From HK1 sp965204915 (lineage in GTDB: Bacteria > Pseudomonadota > Gammaproteobacteria > HK1), in NCBI GenBank assembly GCA_965204915.1, contig OZ242023.1:372001-436000 (forward strand): a DNA stretch of 64,000 nucleotides. Direction: 5' to 3'. Positions 31,801 through 39,537 of the stretch are shown in pieces. The translations under genes and the position numbers were made by a program. Numbering within the stretch: the first letter of the stretch is position 1; every line of letters begins with the position of its first letter. Below the pieces are notes generated by a model. That model saw nothing but the letters and a program-made list of their open reading frames with translations. It was not told the origin of the DNA and did not search any database.

Positions 31801-33286
31801 CGACGTCGACAGCCGCATGAAGTTCTGCCTGTTCACCGCCGGCAGCGGCCGGCGGACTGCCATCGGCCAACGGCTCACCACCGGCCGACAGACCGTCACC
31901 GGCCAGCGGCCCGACATCGACCGACAGCCCGCCGCCAGCGGTCAACCGCCCGCCACCGGCGGCGCCGAGTTCGTCTTCTTCGCCCACGCCGTGGAAGAGC
32001 TGCGCAATCCCGAACGCCGCTTCACTCTCTCCCCCGAAGACATCGCACTCCTGAACCCCAACACCCGCACCTGCCCGATCTTCCGTTCCCGCAAGGACGC
32101 CGAGCTGACCAAGGCCATCTATCGCCGGGTGCCGGTGCTGATCCGGGAGCCGCGCGCCGGACGACCCGCGGAGAATCCGTGGGGTATCCAGTTCAACAGA
32201 ATGTTCGACATGTCCAACGACTCGCATCTCTTCCGGACACGGGCGCAGCTCGAAGCCGAAGGTTGGGTATTGGACGGCAACGTGTTTCGCCGAGACGGCG
32301 CGGAGTACCTGCCGCTGTACGAAGCGAAGATGACCCAGATGTACAACCATCGCGCTGCGGACGTCGTCGTCAGTGCCCACGCGCGTCAACGCAAGGCCCA
32401 GCCGAGCCCACTCGACAACGCAATGCTTTCCGATCCTCATCGGTCAGCGATTCCGCTGTATTGGATCGATGAACGTCGATGTTCCGAGGCCGTGAGCGGA
32501 CTGTGGGATCGCGATTGGTTGCTCGGGTTCACGAATGTGACCAGCCCTACGAACGAACGGACGATGAACCCCGTGATACTCCCTCGGGCGGGTGTGGGGA
32601 ATAGTATGCCCGTGCTGCTCGGCACCGAGCACGCCGCGAACTTCCGAATCTTGTATGCGAATCTGTGTTCCTTCGTATTCGACTACGCTATCCGGCAGAA
32701 GATAGGCGGCGTCAACCTGAATTTCTACTTGGTGAATCAATGTACGGTGTTGCTGCCGAAGATGTTCGGCGAAGCATGTCCCTGGGATACTTCCCGAACG
32801 ATCGGCTCCTGGGTGACGGATCGGGTCCTCGAACTCACCTGCACCGCATGGGACCTCGAACCCTTCGCGAACGACTGCGGCTACCACGGCCCACCCTTCC
32901 GTTGGGACGAAGGCCGCCGCTTCCTCCTCCGTTGCGAGCTCGACGCCGCCTTCTTCCACCTGTACCTTCCCGCCGACGAACGTGACGGCTGGCGGCCCGC
33001 CCGTTGCTCCGAAGGATGCCCTCACGACGAAGGATCCTCGGAGTTTGCGGAACTCGAACGCCTTTTCCCCACCCCGCGCGACGCCGTCGCCTACGTCATG
33101 GACACCTTTCCCATTGTCCGCCGCAAGGACGAGGAGAGATTCGGCGAGTACCGCACCAAGCGCATCGTCCTTGACATCTACGATGCGATTCAGGTATCCA
33201 TAGCCACCGGAGGGGGCTACCGGACCGCCCTCGATCCACCCCACGCTGATCCTCGCTGTTGCCACCCACCACGAGAGAACACATGA
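28805..33286 (+). CDS. Eco57I-like N6-adenine DNA methyltransferase of a DISARM-like system (DrmMI-like)
   Basis: A 1493-residue protein. The class I methyltransferase core has SAM-binding motif I VCDPAAGSGHFLVG (near 515) and catalytic motif IV VLGNPPWERVK (near 861), the NPPW of N6-adenine methylases, with YGVDRNPMAAELCRVSLW as motif II. N-terminal 400 residues and C-terminal 600 residues would hold target recognition and regulatory parts. Between motifs I and IV, about residues 738-825, is a low-complexity Asp/Gly/Thr-rich insertion, and another Gln/Arg/Thr-rich repeat lies near 1018-1055. It presumably marks self DNA for the helicase genes. It follows copy 2 of the helicase-end duplication by 21 bp. 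Confidence 0.85.
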   Translation: MARRRNRQEFQTIRSEGGLLPPDLLRRLIDPRSKLPGIRPEDYALAARERLNEVVTQSWNRLRRHWTEFRAAAANLSAGEAGTGLTNDKWSLPLLRELGFGLLPAAAGPELGGRTYAIRRFFGPAPVHLLGCGLSLDRRAAGQRGAASANPHGLVQEFLNRSDAHLWAVVSNGLRLRILRDNQALSRQSWLEFDLEAMFSGEVYPDFVLLWLVAHATRFAPRDGDRPETCWLERWTREADRQGARALGELRGSVERALEILGAGFTGHPKNAALREALRTGQIGLDDFHGQLLRVVYRLIFLFVAEDRRLDGQPLLHPRDDSDAARTARERYAAHYGAARLRDLAGRIKGSRHGDLWRQFQLLVGALSGDPGFETARRALALPALGSFLWDPASTAALDDAELTNHDFLETLRRLAFIRQGKALRPVDYRNLGAEELGGVYEGLLGLTPRLGGDGARFTFAEFAGNARKTSGSYYTPDALVQCLLDTALDPVVEAAVRGKAGAEAERAILDLKVCDPAAGSGHFLVGAAHRLARHLARVRAHSAGDGEPSPLLHQQALRDVIGRCLYGVDRNPMAAELCRVSLWLEALEPGKPLSFLDHHIRVGNSLLGATPELIEAGLPDETFNPIQGDDRKLCSGLRRKNRGEREDVQHVMDLMVAEPPGPEYGSIASLSRDIDESPDDTLDEVRRKAARFQRLIVSPRYRRRQRVADAWCAAFVQPKRAGDDPALCITTRTVRRLQADPGSGIDPGAGNGLDADSGPGAGIGTYVNPDPGADTDSDTGARTGTYADSDAGTRTSLDLDFDLDAGTGAGTGAGTSPGADALSPAQRREVERLTRRYRFFHWDLAFPEVFENGGFDCVLGNPPWERVKLQEKEWFAERKPEIADAPTSAARKRMIETLKTDDFPLYRRFLDDLRESEGWSHLMRNTGRYPLCGRGDINLYAVFAECMRNVVNERGRTGCVLPTGIATDDTTKFFFQDVVEIRALASVFDFENRSGLFPDVDSRMKFCLFTAGSGRRTAIGQRLTTGRQTVTGQRPDIDRQPAASGQPPATGGAEFVFFAHAVEELRNPERRFTLSPEDIALLNPNTRTCPIFRSRKDAELTKAIYRRVPVLIREPRAGRPAENPWGIQFNRMFDMSNDSHLFRTRAQLEAEGWVLDGNVFRRDGAEYLPLYEAKMTQMYNHRAADVVVSAHARQRKAQPSPLDNAMLSDPHRSAIPLYWIDERRCSEAVSGLWDRDWLLGFTNVTSPTNERTMNPVILPRAGVGNSMPVLLGTEHAANFRILYANLCSFVFDYAIRQKIGGVNLNFYLVNQCTVLLPKMFGEACPWDTSRTIGSWVTDRVLELTCTAWDLEPFANDCGYHGPPFRWDEGRRFLLRCELDAAFFHLYLPADERDGWRPARCSEGCPHDEGSSEFAELERLFPTPRDAVAYVMDTFPIVRRKDEERFGEYRTKRIVLDIYDAIQVSIATGGGYRTALDPPHADPRCCHPPRENT
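31018..31280 (+). repeat. In-frame low-complexity repeat inside the methylase gene
   Basis: Degenerate repeats centred on CCTGGCGCC, GGCACCTACG and GACTCCGATG encode an Asp/Gly/Ala/Thr-rich stretch (pieces such as DADSGPGAGIGTY and DLDFDLDAGTGAG). It separates two conserved methylase motifs and is probably a flexible loop. Confidence 0.55.
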
Positions 33287-33356
33287 ACGTCCTTTGCGCT
33301 TTATACGAAAGGAGCGTTTCCCATATCGAACCTGGAGGGTCGCGCTTTTTCGTAAG

Positions 33357-33368
33357 CGTTACGTAACG
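33357..33368. promoter_or_regulatory. 12-bp palindrome upstream of the AAA ATPase operon, possible operator
   Basis: CGTTACGTAACG is a perfect palindrome, set within outer arms TTTCGT and ACGAAA (33348-33371). It lies 69 bp before the assigned ATPase start in an AT-richer leader (33287-33436) that is otherwise noncoding. Its position fits repressor binding. No regulator gene is encoded in the operon itself. Confidence 0.45.
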
Positions 33369-33436
33369 AAACAGAATTCTGAAATATTGATCCGCTTTCT
33401 ATTTTCTCTCGTTGATTCATCATGGAGATTACCGCC

Positions 33437-34525
33437 ATGCTACAAGGAAATCCAGACGATCGCCTGCATCTGGCAGATCTCTCGATAAAACATTTTCTGG
33501 GCATTGAGCACTTGTCCATTCCTCGATTGGGGCGTGTGACGTTGCTCGCCGGGAGAAACGGTATTGGAAAAACCACTGTGCTGGATGCTGTCCGGGTCTA
33601 TGCAGCAGGAGGACATCCTGAGGTGCTGGCGGATCTGCTGAACAACCGCGAGGAGTGGACTCCTTCTTCAGGCAAGGATGGTGATGATGTATTGTTGCCA
33701 GACATCGTCTCTCTTTTTCATGGAAGAGCTGATTTTATGTACGACTCTATATCAATCGGATCTCGTGACGAAAATAACCGCTTGATGATCAATACGTCGT
33801 CCTTTGACAAATTCGAGATTGCATTCAAAGACAAACAACGAGTTCTTCATTGGGAAAGATTCCTGAGAAATCCTGGTTTCAGTCGTTTTCGAATGCGCCG
33901 GATACAGCGGTCGCTTTTCGATGAAGAACATGAATGGCTACCAGCAATTGAATGTGAATCACTGGGCCCGGACTTGCCTCGCAATACCGATATGGCTCAG
34001 TTCTGGGACAGGATCACTCTGACGGACAGCGAGAATCTGCCGATCCAGGCACTGCAACTGATCCTTGGCAATCCCGTACATCGAATTGCAGCGGTCGGAG
34101 ACGATGGACCGCGTTTCGGGAAAACAGGCCGTCGCATGATCGTAAGATTGCCGGGCGACCCGACTCCGGTGCCTCTGAAGAGCCTCGGTGACGGTGCGAT
34201 ACGTTTGTTCGGCGTCGCCCTCGCCCTTGCCAACAGCCGAAACGGCTTCCTTCTCATCGATGAAGCGGAGAACGGGATCCATTACTCCGTGCAACGCGAC
34301 TACTGGCGCATGATTCTACAGACCGCACATAAGGACAACGTGCAGGTGGTTGCGACGACCCACAGTTGGGATTGCGTCAAGGGGTTCGCACGAGCGGCAA
34401 TGGAATGCAAGGATGTAGAGGGGCTGCTCATTCGGCTTGAGCGTGATGACGATGGAATGCGGGCGATCGAGTATTCGGAAGACGAGCTCAGGATCGCCGC
34501 CGAGCAAGGGATCGAGGTGAGATGA
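33437..34525 (+). CDS. AAA family ATPase (OLD/SMC-like) of a two-gene defence module
   Basis: About 362 residues. N-terminal LHLADLSIKHFLGIEHLSI and Walker A LLAGRNGIGKTTVLDAV are typical of AAA_15/AAA_21 ABC-class ATPases; the signature-like segment SLGDGAIRLFGVALALA and Walker B GFLLIDEAENGIHYS, with H-loop VVATTHSWDCVKGF, complete the site. ATG 33437 was chosen because GGAG lies 8 bp upstream; ATG 33422 is in frame. The stop overlaps the next gene (ATGA), so the two are co-translated. ATPase plus TOPRIM-like partner is the logic of OLD-family, Gabija and PARIS systems. Lower GC than the flanking large genes indicates separate origin. Confidence 0.82.
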   Translation: MLQGNPDDRLHLADLSIKHFLGIEHLSIPRLGRVTLLAGRNGIGKTTVLDAVRVYAAGGHPEVLADLLNNREEWTPSSGKDGDDVLLPDIVSLFHGRADFMYDSISIGSRDENNRLMINTSSFDKFEIAFKDKQRVLHWERFLRNPGFSRFRMRRIQRSLFDEEHEWLPAIECESLGPDLPRNTDMAQFWDRITLTDSENLPIQALQLILGNPVHRIAAVGDDGPRFGKTGRRMIVRLPGDPTPVPLKSLGDGAIRLFGVALALANSRNGFLLIDEAENGIHYSVQRDYWRMILQTAHKDNVQVVATTHSWDCVKGFARAAMECKDVEGLLIRLERDDDGMRAIEYSEDELRIAAEQGIEVR

Positions 34526-35169
34526 TCATGGCCGATCGGGGGCTGTCGCCACCGGAGCCACCGGAGCGCCTGCTTATCGTGGGAGGACAGGATGACAAGC
34601 ACGTCGTTCTACATCTTCGTGACCGCAGTGAATCGATGCCGGAGTTCTGTATTTCAGACAAGGATGGCATTGGTTCGCTTCTCGATTCCATCAGCCTCGA
34701 GATCAAGGCTCACGGCCGCAGATCGCTGGGCATCCTCGTGGATGCGAACGACGAACCGGAGAATCGGTGGAAATCGGTGGGGAGCCGGCTTCAACGGGTC
34801 GGTCTCGAGCCACCCGAAAAGCCTGAACCGGACGGGACGATCTTATCCGCCGTTCCTCCCGCCCTCCCCCGCATCGGGATCTGGATGTGGCCTGACAACC
34901 GATGCCCCGGCGAGCTGGAACATTTCGTCAAGTCCATGATTCCCGCGAAAGATCCGGTATGGCCGAGATCCGAGCAGTACATCGACAGCATTCCGGAATC
35001 GGACCGCAAGTTTCTCCGGGGCAAGGAGATGAAGGCCAAGATCTACGCTTGGCTGGCAACGACGAAAGCCCCCGGGCGCATGGGCACGGCCATCAAAGCG
35101 CAAATGCTGGACATCGACGGACCGCTCGCCCGGAAGTTCGTCGATTGGCTTCGGCGGCTGTTCGCGTGA
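34522..35169 (+). CDS. DUF3226 (TOPRIM-like) protein, partner of the AAA ATPase
   Basis: A 215-residue protein (ATG 34522, alternative 34528). It begins RLLIVGGQDDKHVVLHL, where Glu/Gly-type TOPRIM residues are expected, and continues with RSLGILVDANDEPENRW, a DxD-like acidic strand, then GIWMWPDNRCPGELEHF, the hallmark (PDN, ExLE) of DUF3226. These proteins are thought to be nucleases or RNA/DNA-acting effectors controlled by the companion ATPase. The second half, with KAKIYAWLATTKAPGRMG, matches the conserved C-terminus. Coupled translation supports a toxin/effector complex. Function is inferred. Confidence 0.78.
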   Translation: MIMADRGLSPPEPPERLLIVGGQDDKHVVLHLRDRSESMPEFCISDKDGIGSLLDSISLEIKAHGRRSLGILVDANDEPENRWKSVGSRLQRVGLEPPEKPEPDGTILSAVPPALPRIGIWMWPDNRCPGELEHFVKSMIPAKDPVWPRSEQYIDSIPESDRKFLRGKEMKAKIYAWLATTKAPGRMGTAIKAQMLDIDGPLARKFVDWLRRLFA

Positions 35170-35462
35170 TCACAGCCGGCAGAACGAGGCCGGACTTGGG
35201 ACTGTCCCGCTCATCTCCATCGATCACCACCGCGGGCTTGAGCGGCCGAGCCCCGATTCTCCGGGCCGGAAGCTACCTTCATGAATGAAGTGGATGGACG
35301 CTGCCCCACCGTCAACACGCACCACGCACAGAACACCCCGCGAACCGACACGACCCGATCAACCTCCTGCACGGTGCGGGACCGATACCGCGCGACATCG
35401 GGCTCCGGGCGTACAAAGCGCGGGACGCGCGCCGCTTTCGCGGGAACGTGGCTCCCCCCACC

Positions 35463-36614
35463 ATGCCCCGCATGGCCTCCTCCTCCGACCCCGCCTACAA
35501 GCTCCTCCTCGCCCAACCCCGCATGGTCGAAGACATCGTGTGCGGCTTCCTCGCCCCCGAGTGGTGCGGCCAGCTCGACTTCCCCACCCTCACCCAGACG
35601 AACGCCGAGCACATCGGCGCCGACCTCCACCGCCGCATCGGCGACATGGTCTGGCGCGTCGGGTTCAAGCCCGGCAGCTCCTCCGGCGGCCCGCCGCTCG
35701 CCAACGGCGAACGCCCCTACCTGCTCCTCCTGTTCGAGTGCCAGTCCACCGTGGACCCCGACATGGCGTTCCGGATGTACGAGTACGTCTACCTGCTGCA
35801 TCGCCACCTGCGCAACAACGGGACGGTCAAGGCGGAGGGGCGCGCGCCGCCGGTGCTGCCGGTGGTGGTCTACAACGGCGAACGTCCGTGGACGGCGGCC
35901 GGGGCGCGGGCGGGTCCGGTGGCGGCACCGGGCACGGCGCCGCCGCCCGAGCCGGCGGGCTGGATCGGCAACGAGGCCTGGACCTATGCGCTGCTCGACG
36001 AGCGGGAGCGGGCCGGCGAGGGCGCCGACCTCATGGGCAGCCGGCTGCCGCCGGGCAATCGGATGACGACGCTGATTGGTCTGGAGGCGAATCCGGTGGA
36101 GGCGCGTGCGCGGCTGCTGGTGGAGGCGTTCGAGCGTTATCCGGGGAAGGAGGAGAAGGGGTTGCGGGAGGGGTATCATGCGCGGGTGAGGCCTCCGGGA
36201 GGGCGGTACGGGGATGTGGGCCTGCCGTCGTTCGAGGAGATGGAGCGGGCGTTGCAAGAGAGACGAGGAGGGGAGGAGATGGCGACGTTGATGGAGGCGC
36301 GGACGAGGGAGTTCGAGGAGCGGGCGGTCGCACGGGGCCGGGAGCAGGCGTTCGAGGAGATGGAGACGCTGATGGAGGCGCGGACGAGGGAGTTCGAAGA
36401 GCGGGCGGTCGCACGGGGTATCGCCGAGGGGGAACGGATGTTGCTGCGCCGCCAGACAGAACGGCGCTTCGGGGCCGAGACGGCAGCGCAGCTCTCGGAG
36501 CTTCTGTCGGAGGTCGAGGACGCGGAAGACCTCATCAAGGTGGGGGACTGGGTCGTGGAGTGCCGGACCGGCGACGAATTGCTCGAACGCTTCCATCGCA
36601 TCCGCGGCGCATGA
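35463..36614 (+). CDS. Rpn-family nuclease / YhgA-like putative transposase (PD-(D/E)XK)
   Basis: A 383-residue protein with the Rpn/PF04754 N-terminal domain: SSDPAYKLLLAQPRMVEDIV, a DLHRRIGDMVWRV segment holding a catalytic Asp, and LLLLFECQSTVDPDMAFRMY with the E-x-Q active-site strand. Rpn proteins nick DNA and act in recombination or phage defence. The C-terminal helical region contains an exact-looking 27-residue tandem duplication (LMEAR...EERAVARG twice). ATG 35463 was preferred to GTG 35448. It is separated by 293 bp without recognisable genes from the DUF3226 gene. Confidence 0.78.
   Translation: MPRMASSSDPAYKLLLAQPRMVEDIVCGFLAPEWCGQLDFPTLTQTNAEHIGADLHRRIGDMVWRVGFKPGSSSGGPPLANGERPYLLLLFECQSTVDPDMAFRMYEYVYLLHRHLRNNGTVKAEGRAPPVLPVVVYNGERPWTAAGARAGPVAAPGTAPPPEPAGWIGNEAWTYALLDERERAGEGADLMGSRLPPGNRMTTLIGLEANPVEARARLLVEAFERYPGKEEKGLREGYHARVRPPGGRYGDVGLPSFEEMERALQERRGGEEMATLMEARTREFEERAVARGREQAFEEMETLMEARTREFEERAVARGIAEGERMLLRRQTERRFGAETAAQLSELLSEVEDAEDLIKVGDWVVECRTGDELLERFHRIRGA
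36288..36449 (+). repeat. 81-bp tandem duplication inside the Rpn-like gene
   Basis: ATGGAGGCGCGGACGAGGGA starts at 36291 and 36372, with flanking sequence repeated at the same 81-bp spacing and very few differences. It duplicates a 27-residue charged helix in frame. Rpn proteins are known to vary in this C-terminal helical part. Confidence 0.65.
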
Positions 36615-36869
36615 GGTCCCGGCGATACGCCTCGGCCGCTTGCTGCGACTTCGTCCCGCGAACGTCTGCGCACCGGGGCTTGTGAAGTGCCGGGGGCTGT
36701 GAAGTATTGACCGCCGCATCGGCATCGGCCCCGGATACCGCGGCAGGCGTTCATCGCGCCGCCTCCGCGGGGGCAGCCGTATCCGCATACCGATGGCCTG
36801 CTTGGCCATCCAATTCCGGCACTCACGAATCGTGTCCTCGAAATCGGGTCAACTCCAGTCCCGGCAACG

Positions 36870-37010
36870 CTGCCCGCGCTCGCGATCTGCCACTACGATC
36901 CCGACACCCTGGAGGATCGGGCCGCGGAGCGACGCGGCCGGACGTGCTACGAATGCCCGCTGGACTACGGCAGCCAGCCGGACCGCCGGATTCCGGATCG
37001 CGCATTGAAG
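36870..37010 (+). pseudogene. Fragment of a DUF1998 helicase gene (C-terminal part)
   Basis: Translation in one frame gives AICHYDPDTLEDR and then CYECPLDYGSQPDRRI, closely matching the zinc-binding end of the intact helicase (AICHYDPDTLEDR and CYECLLDYGNQPDHRI, DNA 44917-45058). The first cysteine of the CGRxCYEC motif is gone (RGRTCYEC), and a short deletion removes a few residues before it. After 37010 similarity stops and a taa follows soon. This is a 3' remnant of a second copy. Confidence 0.75.
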
Positions 37011-37073
37011 GTCGGAAGCCTTGAACTGCCTGATTATTCAACATAATCAGAGAATTATAGAGCCCTCGGCTTA

Positions 37074-37125
37074 AGCGGGCGACGCCGGAGATCGACACCA
37101 CGGATCCATCGCCGCAGAACGCCAT
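37074..37125 (+). pseudogene. Fragment of a DUF1998 helicase gene (internal part)
   Basis: Bases 37074-37111 are identical over 38/38 positions to 40505-40542 inside the intact helicase gene (codons about 323-335), with weaker similarity for 14 more bases. It comes after the C-terminal fragment at 36870-37010, so the order is scrambled relative to the gene. An 8-bp inverted repeat (CTGATTAT/ATAATCAG, 37030-37050) lies between the two fragments. Confidence 0.7.
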
Positions 37126-37234
37126 ATAATCATGGCCGGATGGAGCTTGACTTGCGAGACGTTCCCTCGCTTGTCTGGCCGAGGCGGAGAAAAGGACTGA
37201 AGCTTCCCATATCCAACTGTCGGAGGAGACTGCG

Positions 37235-37951
37235 ATGACCGTGGAGCGAAAGCCGCACCCGACGCTGACGGACTTCCGGCCGCGACGCGCTACCTTCTCG
37301 TTCGCTGCGAAGTTGCGCGAGCCGCTGTGGGTCCTTGCGCATGGCTTGCCGGCCATCTGCTCCCGCATCCTCGAGCGGCTCGCCCCGTTCGCCGTCGGGA
37401 TGAACGATCTGCGCGTGGACAGCGCCGACGGCCGCCTCGGAGAATCCAACCTTGGTTTCTGGGCTCTCGACTTCCAGGCTCGATGCGAGATCCGTCTGAC
37501 CGGCGTTGACGTCCAGTGCCATGCGCTGCACCAAGTCGACATCCGGCAGCTCGACCACTTGATTCAAGCGGTGCTCGGCGCGGTACTGGAGAGCCAGGAA
37601 GACGCGGCCTTCATCAACTACGAAGTAACCGTTCAGATGCACGGAGCGCCCCAAGGCTCGAACCCGGAGATGTTTCTTGGAAGATTCACGGGTCCCGGAC
37701 TCGAAGGCCTCGGTCCCGTTACGGGATCGGGGGTATCCTTCTATTTCGGACCATGCAGCCGCAGAATTTCATGCGCCGTCCTGGCCGACATGTCCACGTC
37801 CTTCGCCGATTCCATCTATGTTCAGACTCGCGCGCTCTTCGACGGCGAACAGCTCCCGAGAGAAGAAATTGGAGTTGAAACCGGGAAATATCTGAAAACC
37901 TCTCTGGCTGCGTTGGGGTTGACGTTGCCTGAAACTGGGGAATCGAAATGA
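37235..37951 (+). CDS. Hypothetical protein, first gene of a PIN-toxin operon
   Basis: A 238-residue protein from ATG 37235 with GGAGGAG upstream. It is an alpha/beta protein without membrane segments; noticeable stretches are FWALDFQARCEIRLTGVDV, HQVDIRQLDHLIQAVLGAVL and VSFYFGPCSRRISCAVLAD. I do not recognise the family. Its stop overlaps the next start (ATGA at 37948-37951), so it is translated with the antitoxin-like and PIN genes. Codon use and GC are lower than in the helicase genes. It could be a third toxin-antitoxin component. Confidence 0.55.
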   Translation: MTVERKPHPTLTDFRPRRATFSFAAKLREPLWVLAHGLPAICSRILERLAPFAVGMNDLRVDSADGRLGESNLGFWALDFQARCEIRLTGVDVQCHALHQVDIRQLDHLIQAVLGAVLESQEDAAFINYEVTVQMHGAPQGSNPEMFLGRFTGPGLEGLGPVTGSGVSFYFGPCSRRISCAVLADMSTSFADSIYVQTRALFDGEQLPREEIGVETGKYLKTSLAALGLTLPETGESK

Positions 37952-38553
37952 CTCCGACAGCGGGCTTGACGTTGATTGGCGGCGGATCTGCCCATTCGAA
38001 GAGCAAGGGGATCAGGGATACGTTTGCAGTCTCCCATCTGCTGTCGCCACGCCCGGCGACAATCTCCCCGGATGTACCGGAGCCGCCGAGGACCAACTTT
38101 GCCGCAAATCGTCTCCACGCCTCTCGGAAAACTCGGGCATTCGAGCAAGATCCACTGTATTCGTTAGTCAGGATGATGACCGATCGGGCGCACGCTCATA
38201 CGATGTCGGCCATGGCCCATGAGCGAGATTCGGTCTCGCATTCCACACTTGCCGAAGCACGACGATCCGGCCGATCGATTCGCAACGGCGACAGCCACCA
38301 GACGAGTCGTTTTTCTCATCGATTGCGTGAGTCTGCGACGCTGCGTCTTGAAACGCACGGCTCCGAGGTTCCACGCGGACCGAATCCGATTGCCGTAGCG
38401 GAAATTCATGAACGAAGAAAACGTAATCGAGCGGCCGTCGAGCTTTTGGAGACATGGTTGTACGAAGATGCCGAAGTAGAACGCGATTCCTGGAATCTGC
38501 TCAAGCCGGAGCTGGACCGCGACAGACTTTCGAGTAGAAGACTATGGTTCTGA
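37948..38553 (+). CDS. Antitoxin-like protein preceding a PIN toxin
   Basis: A 201-residue frame. Only the last 45 residues look familiar: RNRAAVELLETWLYEDAEV followed by LKPELDRDRLSSRRLWF, the pattern of short VapB-type antitoxins encoded directly before VapC toxins. The first 150 residues have biased, poorly structured composition, so the true start may be further downstream or the long form may be real; the ATGA overlap at 37948 supports the long form. It overlaps the PIN gene by 10 bp. Confidence 0.55.
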   Translation: MTPTAGLTLIGGGSAHSKSKGIRDTFAVSHLLSPRPATISPDVPEPPRTNFAANRLHASRKTRAFEQDPLYSLVRMMTDRAHAHTMSAMAHERDSVSHSTLAEARRSGRSIRNGDSHQTSRFSHRLRESATLRLETHGSEVPRGPNPIAVAEIHERRKRNRAAVELLETWLYEDAEVERDSWNLLKPELDRDRLSSRRLWF

Positions 38554-39011
38554 ACGCCGGTCCGATTCTTCTGGACACCGGTGTTCTGGGTCTCGTGACG
38601 CATCCTTCGAGTACAGACGAGCCGGTCGAGTGCAAGAGGTGGTTCAAGGCACGGCTTCAGGATGGATTCAAATTCCATATTCCCGAGATCGCCGATTACG
38701 AGCTTCGCCGGAAACTTCTGCATCTCGACTCCCGGAACGCGATTATCCGTCTCGACGCACTGAAATCCGCTATCGGCTATCTGCCGATCACGACCGACAC
38801 GATGCTGATGGCCGCTGAATTCTGGGCGGATGCCAGACGAAAGGGGCTTCCGACCGCTCCGGAAACGGCGTTGGACGCCGATGTGATTCTCGCCGCGCAG
38901 GCGATCCTGCTGAGCGGCAAAGGTAAATCGACCGGCGCCACGATAGCGACCGACAACATCGGTCACCTGAGCCGGTTCGTCGAGGCAAGGCGCTGGCGGG
39001 ACATTCCTTGA
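38544..39011 (+). CDS. PIN domain ribonuclease, VapC-like toxin
   Basis: A 155-residue PIN domain protein. Acidic active-site residues are in place: D11 in PILLDTGVLGL, E48/E53 in IPEIADYELRR, D111/D113 in ALDADVILAAQA and D137 in TIATDNIGHLSRF. Such enzymes cleave tRNA or rRNA when freed from the antitoxin. It overlaps the preceding antitoxin-like gene and ends the operon. Recognition of the fold is good; the target is unknown. Confidence 0.82.
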   Translation: MVLNAGPILLDTGVLGLVTHPSSTDEPVECKRWFKARLQDGFKFHIPEIADYELRRKLLHLDSRNAIIRLDALKSAIGYLPITTDTMLMAAEFWADARRKGLPTAPETALDADVILAAQAILLSGKGKSTGATIATDNIGHLSRFVEARRWRDIP

Positions 39012-39050
39012 AGCATGGGCAGATTCCGCCTTTTCGCTTCCCTCCACGCT

Positions 39051-39235
39051 TCAGGCTTGCAACTCCCGGAGAGCCGGATTGAAGGCGTCGCGGATTCTTC
39101 CCATCGCATCGACGAGCCAGGACAGGACATCGAGCCAGCGTTCCTCATCGGTAACCCGGATTTCATCCGGGTCGTAGAGTGACACCCGTGACGCCCGCCT
39201 GTCGTCGAGTCGGCTTCACACGCCGAAGAATCCGA
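39051..39235 (-). pseudogene. Short minus-strand gene remnant (possible DUF4268-like C-terminus)
   Basis: Read leftward from 39235, an open frame after an in-frame stop gives RRASRVSLYDPDEIRVTDEE and then WLVDAMGRIRDAFNPALREL before a stop at 39051-39053. The pattern resembles the C-terminal end of DUF4268-type proteins found with restriction systems. No start codon or upstream domain remains. It is suggestive only. The following 300 bp (39236-39537) contain no gene I can support and should hold the helicase promoter. Confidence 0.35.
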
Positions 39236-39537
39236 AATCGTCGGCGGATATCGAGTTGAGCCAGTTCAGGGCGGATCGATGTTCTTCAGTACAATTTTAT
39301 GCTGTTCCCCAAGCATCGAGGAGAGATTCGGTCCGGGACCGTTTCACGCTGACCGCCCCGGCGCCCGCGCCGGCCCGCCTCCCCCTCCTCCGGGAAACAG
39401 GACAAGCCTCCGGTTTCGATGACCGAGCCGACGTATCATCGCCGGATGGAGCTCCATGCACGGTCCCTTTCGGCTTCTTTGCCATCACGACCAAGGACGA
39501 CGGTGGAGCGCGAGGTGGGATCTGAAGAAGGTGAGAG

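Noticed and set aside
28631..32440. 1269-codon open frame antisense to the methylase gene
   Set aside because: It mirrors the methylase, with no domain motifs; the methylase frame has SAM and NPPW motifs.
35170..35462. Possible gene between the DUF3226 and Rpn-like genes
   Set aside because: No frame with start, ribosome-binding site and plausible composition; treated as noncoding.
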